DNA of 6,250 nucleotides from Chloroflexota bacterium. GTDB lineage: Bacteria; Chloroflexota; Anaerolineae; Anaerolineales; Villigracilaceae. The DNA lies in the NCBI GenBank assembly GCA_016875755.1, contig VGOX01000145.1:1-6250 (forward strand). The letters are read 5' to 3'. Below are positions 1 through 6,133 of this stretch, one piece after another. The notes beneath the pieces were generated by a model. It was not told the DNA's origin, made no database searches, and saw nothing but the letters and a program-made list of their open reading frames with translations. Position 1 is the stretch's first letter. Each line of letters starts with the position of its first letter. The translations under genes and the position numbers were made by a program.

Positions 1-1251
1 ATTCAAGACATTATCGAGTCGGGCAAGTCCGTGTTGATCCTCGGTCGCCCGGGCGTTGGCAAGACCACGCTCCTGCGTGAAGCCGCCCGCATTCTTGCGG
101 AAAACAAGCGCGTTGTCATCGTGGATACGTCCAACGAGATCGGCGGCGACGGCGACGTACCGCATCCCGCTGTGGGACGGGCGCGCCGCATGCAAGTCCG
201 CGAGCCAATGCTGCAACATGAAGTGATGATCGAAGCTGTCGAGAATCACAACCCCGAAGTCATCGTCATTGACGAGATCGGGCGCGAACTCGAAGCCCTC
301 GCCGCGCGCACCATCGCCGAACGCGGTGTGCAACTCATCGGCACGGCACACGGTCAAACGCTCGATAATCTTTTACTCAACCCCACGCTCAGCGATCTCG
401 TTGGCGGTATTGAAGCGGTGACGCTTTCAGACGAAGAAGCCCGCCGCCGCGGCACGCAAAAGACCGTGCTCGAACGCCGTGCGCCGCCGACCTTCGACGT
501 GCTTATCGAAATTCAACACCGTGAGCGCTTTGCAGTTCACCTCGACATTATGTCGGCTGTGGATTCGCTCCTGCGCGATGCGCCCATCCTGCCCGAAATC
601 CGCACGCGGGATGAATCAGGCGAGATAAAGATCGAAAAGCTGAGTCCGCCCAAAGTTAAGAATGAGGCGACGAAAACCCCGCTTCGGACTCGACGTACAG
701 TTGATCCTGCTCCCCAGCCGACCCCACGCTCTGAGTCGATCAATCCGCCCGCCATCGGCACCACGACCAATGTCGGCGCGCGCTTGCAGACTCTGCGAGT
801 CTTTGCCTATGGCGTGGCGCGGAATCGGCTGATGCAAGCCGCGAAACGACTCGGCGTGCCTGCCGTGGTCGTAACCGATGTGAACGAAGCCGATGTGCTG
901 GTGACGCTGCGGACGTATTACCGCAACCGCGAGCATACTGTGGTGGAAGCCGAAAGCCGCGGCATGCCGATCTATGTGCTGCGTGCGAATTCTGTGACGC
1001 AGGTGGAGCAGTTCCTCGGCGATGTGTACAACCTGACCGAGCCGCAAGCCCCGCGTGACAGCATGGAAGATGTGCGTGATGAAACCCAACAGGCGATCTC
1101 GGCAGTCCTTAACGGTGAACGCTGGGTAGACCTGCCGCCTGGTCCATCCATTGTGCGTAGGCTTCAGCATGAATTGGCGCGTAAAGCCGAGTTGGTCAGC
1201 CACTCGTATGGAAAAGAGCCGCGCAGGCATGTAAGAATATTTCGCGAGTAA
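1..1251 (+). CDS. R3H-domain AAA-type ATPase, Ycf45/SpoIIIAA-like (5' partial)
   Basis: The reading frame is open from the first base, so the true start and the N-terminal region lie before the window; a GTG at 31 falls just before the Walker A motif and is not a credible start. Of the 416 visible residues, about 11-175 form a P-loop ATPase core: Walker A GRPGVGKTT at 15-23 and Walker B VIVIDEIGRE at 87-96. The core resembles the SpoIIIAA/Ycf45 branch of secretion-type ATPases. A Pro- and charge-rich linker (about 203-258) leads to a small alpha/beta domain (about 262-342). The C-terminus (about 378-416) is an R3H domain, with the defining Arg-x3-His at R386 and H390 and the GKEPRRHVRIF ending. 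R3H domains bind single-stranded nucleic acid, so a cytoplasmic ATPase acting on RNA or DNA is inferred. The substrate is unknown. The family call is firm; the function is not. Confidence 0.88.
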   Translation: MQDIIESGKSVLILGRPGVGKTTLLREAARILAENKRVVIVDTSNEIGGDGDVPHPAVGRARRMQVREPMLQHEVMIEAVENHNPEVIVIDEIGRELEALAARTIAERGVQLIGTAHGQTLDNLLLNPTLSDLVGGIEAVTLSDEEARRRGTQKTVLERRAPPTFDVLIEIQHRERFAVHLDIMSAVDSLLRDAPILPEIRTRDESGEIKIEKLSPPKVKNEATKTPLRTRRTVDPAPQPTPRSESINPPAIGTTTNVGARLQTLRVFAYGVARNRLMQAAKRLGVPAVVVTDVNEADVLVTLRTYYRNREHTVVEAESRGMPIYVLRANSVTQVEQFLGDVYNLTEPQAPRDSMEDVRDETQQAISAVLNGERWVDLPPGPSIVRRLQHELARKAELVSHSYGKEPRRHVRIFRE

Positions 1252-1296
1252 AAAAGCGGTTAGCGATTAGCATTAGGCTAAGAGCTAACCGCTTTT
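1252..1296 (+). terminator. Nested hairpin terminator after the R3H ATPase gene
   Basis: Directly after the TAA, a perfect 13-bp inverted repeat (1252-1264 with 1284-1296) is bounded by AAAA on the left and TTTT on the right, so it could work in both directions. The loop holds a second 5-bp stem, TTAGC 1267-1271 with GCTAA 1277-1281. A GA/GA internal loop separates the two stems and could form tandem G-A pairs. The T run is only four bases, so termination strength is uncertain. Minus-strand use is unlikely to matter because the next gene also reads rightward. Confidence 0.75.
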
Positions 1297-1355
1297 GAAT
1301 TCCTGTGTACCTTGTTTTAGGTGATGGAAATATAAAATCTAACACTCCTCTTACA

Positions 1356-1380
1356 CCGCATTGATAATCCGTCGATGCGG
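1356..1380. promoter_or_regulatory. Operator-like dyad upstream of the clpC promoter
   Basis: CCGCATTGA (1356-1364) and TCGATGCGG (1372-1380) form 9-base inverted arms with one mismatch and a 7-base spacer. The dyad ends 7 bases before the TATAAT box, covering roughly -44 to -20 of the predicted transcript, where the -35 element would lie. This placement suits a repressor or activator of clpC. The sequence does not match the CIRCE, CtsR or HAIR consensus sites as I know them, so the regulator is not identified. With no T run behind it, it is a poor terminator. Confidence 0.5.
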
Positions 1381-1384
1381 CGTT

Positions 1385-1393
1385 TGTTATAAT
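1385..1393 (+). promoter_or_regulatory. Extended -10 promoter of clpC
   Basis: TGTTATAAT is a perfect extended -10 element (TGn followed by consensus TATAAT at 1388-1393). The predicted transcript start is near 1400, giving a leader of about 87 bases before the clpC ATG. No good -35 box lies 16-18 bases upstream; the nearest TTGATA (1361-1366) would leave a 21-base spacer. Dependence on the extended -10 or on a factor bound to the adjacent dyad is inferred. Confidence 0.65.
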
Positions 1394-1406
1394 GCATCCA
1401 TTAGGT

Positions 1407-1468
1407 GGACGATGGGCAATGGACGATAGACCATAAAACCATGGTCTGCGGTCCGTGGTCTGTGGTCT
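1407..1468 (+). repeat. Fold-back array of 7-base units in the clpC leader
   Basis: Four tandem 7-base units (GGACGAT, GGGCAAT, GGACGAT, AGACCAT; 1407-1434) are followed by the spacer AAAACC and four units of roughly opposite sense (ATGGTCT, GCGGTCC, GTGGTCT, GTGGTCT; 1441-1468). As RNA the arms can pair over 28 positions, of which 24 are Watson-Crick or G-U; the apical 7 bp are perfect. The stem would occupy most of the predicted leader and end 4 bases before the Shine-Dalgarno. It could be an mRNA-stabilising or translation-controlling structure, or simply an interspersed intergenic repeat. The pattern is seen directly; the role is unknown. Confidence 0.7.
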
Positions 1469-1472
1469 GTCT

Positions 1473-1477
1473 GGAGG
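1473..1477 (+). promoter_or_regulatory. Shine-Dalgarno of clpC
   Basis: GGAGG sits 9 bases before the ATG at 1487 and 12 before the second ATG at 1490, which favours 1487 as the start. It is followed after three bases by five C residues (1481-1485) that could fold back on it, as GG/CC pairs on either side of one A-C mismatch. Confidence 0.8.
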
Positions 1478-1486
1478 ATACCCCCT

Positions 1487-3961
1487 ATGATGAGATTTGA
1501 CCGATTTACAGAGAGAGCCCAAGAAGCTGCCCAACGTGCCGCGGAGATCATCCAACGGTATGGGCATAATCAAATAGATACTGAACACATCCTGCTGGCG
1601 CTCATTGAGCAGCCTGGTGGTGTGATTCCCCAAATTTTGGAAAAGTTGAATGTCAGTGCCGAAGCATTGACGGAGCGTCTCGATGCCACCCTGCGTGCCA
1701 GCCCAAAAGCGAATATTTTCGGCGGCGGCGCGGGACAAATTTTCATCACGCCTCGTGTCAAGCGGATCATTGATCTTGCAAATGAAGAGGCGAATCGTCT
1801 GAAAGATGAGTACATTTCCACTGAACACATCTTTTTGGCGATTCTCACCGAGCGCAAAACCCCCGCCGCCCGCATTTTGGAATCGGCTGGGCTGACGCGT
1901 GACCGCGTGTACGACGCCATTCAAGACCTGCGCGGCGGACAGCGCGTCACCGACCCGCAGGCTGAGACGAAATACCGCACTCTCGAAAAATACTCGCGTG
2001 ACCTGACCCAACTCGCCCGCGAAGGCAAACTCGATCCCGTCATCGGGCGTGATAAGGAAATTCTGCGCCTCATTCAAATTCTGTCCCGCCGCACGAAGAA
2101 CAATCCCGTGCTGATCGGTGAAGCAGGTGTGGGTAAGACCGCCATTGCAGAAGGTCTCGCGCAAAAAATCGCGACCAATGATGTGCCAGAGATCCTTTCG
2201 GGGAAGAAGGTGGTTGCCCTCGATCTCGGCGCGATGATCGCAGGCTCGCGCTTCCGCGGTGAATTTGAAGAACGCTTGAAAGCCGTGATGGAGGAAGTGC
2301 AGCGCGCGAAGGGTGATGTGATCCTGATGATCGACGAGTTGCACACGGTTGTGGGTGCAGGAGCAGCACAGGGGGCGATGGACGCGAGCAATATGCTCAA
2401 GCCAGCACTCGCCCGCGGCGAACTCCAATGTATCGGCGCAACCACGTTGGACGAATTCCACAAGCACATCGAAAAAGATGCCGCGCTCGAACGTCGCTTT
2501 GCGCCAATCTATGTGGATGAGCCGAGCGTGGAAGACACCATCAAAATGCTGCATGGTTTGCGTGACAAGTACGAAGCGCATCACAAAGTCCGTTTTGCAG
2601 ATGACGCACTCGAAGCCGCCGCCCGCCTTGCGGACCGCTACGTTACTGACCGTCACCTGCCCGACAAAGCCATTGACCTGATGGACGAAGCCGCCGCGAA
2701 ATTGCGCGTGGCGTTGTACTCGATGCCGCCCGATCTCAAATCTATGAAGACCGATATTGATAAACTGCATGCCGAGGAAGAGCAGGCTGGTTTGGAGCGC
2801 GACTACGAACGTGCCGCGCAAAAGAAAGCCGAACGCCTGCGCATTGAGCAGGAATATTCTGTCAGCCGCGATAAATGGGAAGCTGAACACCAACTCGATG
2901 AAGTAGTGGATGTGGACGATATCGCTTCTGTCGTCAACCAGTGGACGGGCATTCCGTTGACTCAAATGATGGAATCCGAATCCGAAAAACTTTTGCAAAT
3001 GGAAGCGCGTTTGCACGAACGCATCATCGGTCAGGACGAAGCCATCCACGCTATTTCGGACGCCATCCGCCGCGCGCGCTCTGGCTTGAAAGACCCCGCC
3101 CGCCCGATCGGTTCGTTCATCTTCATTGGTCCTTCGGGTGTCGGTAAAACGGAACTCGCCAAAGCCCTCGCGTGGTTCATGTTCGATGATGAAGATGCGC
3201 TCGTCCGCATTGACATGTCTGAATACCGCGAACAACACACGGTCTCGCGTTTGTTCGGCGCGCCTCCGGGATATGTCGGCTATGAAGAAGGCGGTCAGTT
3301 GACCGAAGCCGTCCGCCGCAGACCGTACCGCGTGCTGCTCTTCGACGAAATCGAAAAAGCCCACCCCGAAGTGTGGAACGCCCTGCTGCAAATTTTGGAT
3401 GACGGACGCATGACCGATGGTCAGGGCAATGTGGTGGATTTCCGCAACACGGTTCTGATCATGACCTCGAACCTGGGCACGGAATATGTAAGAAAAGGCG
3501 GAACCCTCGGCTTTTTAACGAAAAAATCGGATGACTCCGATCGTGAGGCGCATAACAAGATCGAGAAAGCGCTCAAGGATGCCTTCCGCCCTGAGTTCCT
3601 CAACCGCATCGACGAGATCATCATGTTCTCGCCACTTTCCATCGAGCAAATGGAGGAGATCGTTGTCCTGCAAATGAAGGAAGTGCAGGACCGCCTGAAC
3701 GAGCACAATATCCATGTGGAGTTGTCGGATGCCGCCAGAGTATGGATCGCCAAACAAGGCTACGACCCCGCCTTTGGCGCCCGTCCGCTGCGCCGTGCCA
3801 TCCAGAAATTTGTCGAAAGTCCGCTTTCGGTGGAATTGCTCGGCGGCAAATACAAGGACGGCGGCACTGTGGTCGTGGATGTGGACGAGAAGGATGACAA
3901 GATCATCTTCCACACCTCGGCTGCTCCTGCGAAAAAGCCAAAGCAGAAAGTGGAAGTTTAA
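1487..3961 (+). CDS. clpC: ATP-dependent Clp protease ATP-binding subunit ClpC
   Basis: A complete class 1 Hsp100 unfoldase of 824 residues, close to the usual ClpC length (B. subtilis, about 810). Two Clp N-domain repeats lie at about 8-61 and 87-145. The first AAA+ ring has Walker A GEAGVGKT 211-218, Walker B VILMIDE 278-284 and arginine finger region LERRF 334-338. A short coiled middle domain with a UVR-like stretch (about 425-460) marks ClpC rather than ClpB. The second ring has Walker A GPSGVGKT 548-555, Walker B VLLFDE 616-621, pore loop GYVG 595-598, sensor-1 TSN 660-662 and sensor-2 GAR 764-766. LGF at 674-676 matches the ClpP-docking loop, so it should feed unfolded proteins to ClpP in the cytoplasm. 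It starts MMRFDRFTER behind GGAGG. It stands alone, with no ctsR or mcsAB in the 235 bases before it, and its own promoter and dyad suggest separate stress control. Confidence 0.96.
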   Translation: MMRFDRFTERAQEAAQRAAEIIQRYGHNQIDTEHILLALIEQPGGVIPQILEKLNVSAEALTERLDATLRASPKANIFGGGAGQIFITPRVKRIIDLANEEANRLKDEYISTEHIFLAILTERKTPAARILESAGLTRDRVYDAIQDLRGGQRVTDPQAETKYRTLEKYSRDLTQLAREGKLDPVIGRDKEILRLIQILSRRTKNNPVLIGEAGVGKTAIAEGLAQKIATNDVPEILSGKKVVALDLGAMIAGSRFRGEFEERLKAVMEEVQRAKGDVILMIDELHTVVGAGAAQGAMDASNMLKPALARGELQCIGATTLDEFHKHIEKDAALERRFAPIYVDEPSVEDTIKMLHGLRDKYEAHHKVRFADDALEAAARLADRYVTDRHLPDKAIDLMDEAAAKLRVALYSMPPDLKSMKTDIDKLHAEEEQAGLERDYERAAQKKAERLRIEQEYSVSRDKWEAEHQLDEVVDVDDIASVVNQWTGIPLTQMMESESEKLLQMEARLHERIIGQDEAIHAISDAIRRARSGLKDPARPIGSFIFIGPSGVGKTELAKALAWFMFDDEDALVRIDMSEYREQHTVSRLFGAPPGYVGYEEGGQLTEAVRRRPYRVLLFDEIEKAHPEVWNALLQILDDGRMTDGQGNVVDFRNTVLIMTSNLGTEYVRKGGTLGFLTKKSDDSDREAHNKIEKALKDAFRPEFLNRIDEIIMFSPLSIEQMEEIVVLQMKEVQDRLNEHNIHVELSDAARVWIAKQGYDPAFGARPLRRAIQKFVESPLSVELLGGKYKDGGTVVVDVDEKDDKIIFHTSAAPAKKPKQKVEV

Positions 3962-3970
3962 GTGAACCAG

Positions 3971-4010
3971 ACAGCCCCGCGAAATCAGAGTTTCGCGGGG
4001 CTGTTTTTTT
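3971..4010 (+). terminator. Intrinsic terminator of clpC
   Basis: Nine bases after the clpC stop, a perfect 14-bp stem (3971-3984 with 3991-4004) with GC-rich core CCCCGCG, 6-base loop TCAGAG and a seven-T run (4004-4010) forms a textbook Rho-independent terminator. It separates clpC from the metallopeptidase gene. Confidence 0.95.
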
Positions 4011-4086
4011 ATTCCGTTCATGACCTGAATTTCCTAATCCGCTTTTCAGCACGACAGGGTATCATCGGTCAATCTTATTGTCCTTT

Positions 4087-4090
4087 GAGG
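4087..4090 (+). promoter_or_regulatory. Shine-Dalgarno fixing the metallopeptidase start
   Basis: GAGG, followed by AAACC, sits 5 bases before the ATG at 4096. An in-frame TTG at 4078 has no comparable site and would put this GAGG inside the coding sequence, so 4096 is preferred. Confidence 0.7.
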
Positions 4091-4095
4091 AAACC

Positions 4096-6093
4096 ATGAC
4101 AGAAAATAAATCAAGTACAACTGCAATTGTGATCGGTATTGTGGCGCTGCTGTGCTGTATCTGTGTGCTGGTGGCAGGGATGGCTGGCTATGCCTATTAC
4201 ACCCTGATGCCGTCTGTATCTGAACTCACCGACCTGCCCTTGTTAACAAATGATTCTCCCACCGCAGTACCTGAGATCACCCGCCCGCCGCTGGAAACCG
4301 TCACCAGTGAGACGCTGGAAATTCTGCAAAACACCATTGTCCCCAATAATGACCCGCGTGAACTGGCGTGCCGCTTGGATGACAAGTGCGACGTCCCTGA
4401 AGTGATGGCGACCACTGCCGCGCCACGCAATGTAGGTGACAAGGACACATTCTGGGTGCATAACCTTGATACGAACGTGAACAACGAAGTACAAGCCACC
4501 CTGCGTTATGCCACTCCGCATGTTTATTTCTGGGTGCAGGATGGTGTGGATGTAAACGAAGATGAAATGAAAGCACTGGTGGATGAGTTCGAGAACAAGA
4601 TCTACCCAACCACCCGCGAATTCTTCGGTAGTGAATGGTCGCCTGGTATTGACGGTGACGAGCATATCTACATCCTCTACTCCCGCGGGTTGGGCTTTTC
4701 GATCGCAGGGTATTTTTCCTCTTCCGATTCCGTCCACCCGATGATTCAGGAATATTCCAACGGGCACGAAATGTTCCTCTTCAATGCAGATAACACCCCG
4801 CTGGGCGATAACTTTACCTATGGCGTACTCGCGCATGAATTCCAGCACATGATCCACTGGAATTTGGATGGTAACGAAACCTCATGGCTGAACGAAGGTT
4901 CTTCTGAACTCGCGGCGTTCATCAATGGCTACGACCCCGGCGGGTTCGACTGGCTCTACATCAACGACCCCGACCTGCAATTGAACGACTGGCCCAATGA
5001 CCAAAATGCAACCACACCGCATTACGGCGCAGGCTTTTTGTTCATGACCTACTTCCTCGATCGTTTTGGCGAGGAGGCAACTCAGGCGCTCGTGCGAGAC
5101 CCCGCCAATGGATTTGAAAGCGTTGACGATGTGCTGCTCGAAATCGCCGCCACCGACCCGCTTACTGGTCAGCCGATCGACGCAGATGCCTTCTTTATGG
5201 ATTGGGCAGTGACCAACTTCCTGCTCGATAAATCGGTTGGTGATGGCCGTTACATATATAACAACTACCCCGGTGCCCATCGCGCCTCGGCGACGGAAAC
5301 GATCTACTCCTGTCCGCAGGCGCCGATGGCTCGCACTGTCAAGCAATTTGGTGTGGATTATATTGCCATTGAATGTGCTGGTGATTACACCATCAATTTC
5401 ACTGGCTCCACGGTAACCAAACTTCTGCCCGCCGATCCGTATTCCGGTCAGTATGCTTTCTGGTCGAACAAAGGCGATGAGTCAAATATGACCTTGACAC
5501 GCGAGTTTGATTTTACGAACGTCAGCGGCCCCATCGAATTTTCCTTCCGCACTTGGTATGACATTGAAACCGATTGGGATTACGTCTATGTGGAAGTTTC
5601 GGAGGACGGCGAGAATTGGGAGATTCTTGTCACGCCTTCTGGCACAGGCACGGACCCAAGTGGAAACTCCTATGGCTGGGGCTACACCGGCGTGACGGAA
5701 ACCTGGATCGAAGAAACGGTTGATCTTTCGGCGTATGCGGGCAAAAATGTATTCGTCCGTTTTGAATACATCACCGATGCGGCGGTCAATGGTGAAGGCT
5801 TCATGGTGGATGATGTGCGGGTCGATGCAGCAGGCTACAGTTCCGATTTTGAAGCTGGAGATGATGGCTGGGTTGCGGAAGGCTTTGTGCGCGTCCAGAA
5901 CGTTCTTCCGCAGACCTTTGGTCTGGCTCTGATCCAGACGGGGGATTCGAGCGTGACGATGGTCCCGCTCAACGATGACCAGACGGTAGAGATCTCGATT
6001 TCGCTGCAATCGGGCGAGAAGGCGTATTTGGTTGTTTCCGGTCTAACGCGCTTCACTCGTGAGGTCGCTTCTTATCAGATCGAAATAAAGTAA
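4096..6093 (+). CDS. Membrane-anchored or secreted HEFQH metallopeptidase with MAM-like C-terminal domain
   Basis: A 665-residue protein. A short polar N-terminus (MTENKSST) precedes a strongly hydrophobic segment at about 9-36 containing a CCIC cluster. This is a signal anchor or signal peptide, and I see no convincing lipobox. A Thr/Pro/acidic linker follows (about 42-115). The catalytic region carries HEFQH at 247-251 and WLNEGSSE at 264-271. The two histidines and probably E267 would bind zinc, with E248 as catalytic base. The pattern resembles hyicolysin-type (M30-like) peptidases more than the M6 motif. The C-terminal part (about 446-580), ending with VDLSAYAGKNVFVRFEY (542-558) and a GFMVDDVRVD strand, matches the MAM-like beta-sandwich of immune inhibitor A proteins. 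A short beta-rich tail closes the protein. Extracytoplasmic proteolysis is inferred; the substrate is unknown. Four cysteines outside the hydrophobic segment (92, 98, 406, 427) could form disulfides. Confidence 0.85.
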   Translation: MTENKSSTTAIVIGIVALLCCICVLVAGMAGYAYYTLMPSVSELTDLPLLTNDSPTAVPEITRPPLETVTSETLEILQNTIVPNNDPRELACRLDDKCDVPEVMATTAAPRNVGDKDTFWVHNLDTNVNNEVQATLRYATPHVYFWVQDGVDVNEDEMKALVDEFENKIYPTTREFFGSEWSPGIDGDEHIYILYSRGLGFSIAGYFSSSDSVHPMIQEYSNGHEMFLFNADNTPLGDNFTYGVLAHEFQHMIHWNLDGNETSWLNEGSSELAAFINGYDPGGFDWLYINDPDLQLNDWPNDQNATTPHYGAGFLFMTYFLDRFGEEATQALVRDPANGFESVDDVLLEIAATDPLTGQPIDADAFFMDWAVTNFLLDKSVGDGRYIYNNYPGAHRASATETIYSCPQAPMARTVKQFGVDYIAIECAGDYTINFTGSTVTKLLPADPYSGQYAFWSNKGDESNMTLTREFDFTNVSGPIEFSFRTWYDIETDWDYVYVEVSEDGENWEILVTPSGTGTDPSGNSYGWGYTGVTETWIEETVDLSAYAGKNVFVRFEYITDAAVNGEGFMVDDVRVDAAGYSSDFEAGDDGWVAEGFVRVQNVLPQTFGLALIQTGDSSVTMVPLNDDQTVEISISLQSGEKAYLVVSGLTRFTREVASYQIEIK

Positions 6094-6095
6094 GG

Positions 6096-6133
6096 AACAA
6101 TGCGCCGCGCCTTTTCAGGCGCGGCGCATTGTT
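6096..6133 (+). terminator. 17-bp hairpin after the metallopeptidase gene, split from its T run by the intron
   Basis: Two bases after the TAA, a perfect 17-bp inverted repeat (6096-6112 with 6117-6133) encloses a 4-base loop, TTTC. The core GCGCCGCGCC is very stable. Unlike the clpC terminator it lacks a T run: the next bases are GTGCG, the start of the group II intron. It is most likely the original terminator of this gene and also the structure recognised by the intron. Confidence 0.8.

Noticed and set aside
616..1230. A 204-codon minus-strand open frame over the R3H ATPase gene
   Set aside because: It is a shadow of the linker and R3H domain; no motif, and the sense frame carries the conserved residues.
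1338..1349. Possible CIRCE half-site around TCTAACACTC upstream of clpC
   Set aside because: It resembles the left half TTAGCACTC only loosely and no GAGTGCTAA partner lies 9 bases downstream.
1407..1468. CRISPR-like array in the clpC leader
   Set aside because: Units are 7 bases and contiguous, with no spacers.
1196..3391. A 731-codon open frame on the minus strand across clpC
   Set aside because: It lies opposite an unmistakable ClpC with all its motifs, has no recognisable domain, is Phe/His-rich as expected for antisense frames in this base composition, and runs through the clpC promoter and the heptamer array.
4060..4065. TATCAT as a -10 box for the metallopeptidase gene
   Set aside because: One mismatch from consensus and suitably placed, but no extended TG and no recognisable -35 at 16-18 bases; too weak to list as a feature. 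A promoter must lie somewhere between 4011 and 4090 because of the strong terminator upstream.
4078..4095. TTG at 4078 as the metallopeptidase start
   Set aside because: The ATG at 4096 has GAGG at ideal spacing, and starting there leaves a short polar N-terminus before the hydrophobic segment.
4243..4857. A 204-codon minus-strand open frame inside the metallopeptidase gene
   Set aside because: It overlaps the conserved catalytic region of the sense gene, has no recognisable domain, and there is no sign of its own ribosome site or promoter.
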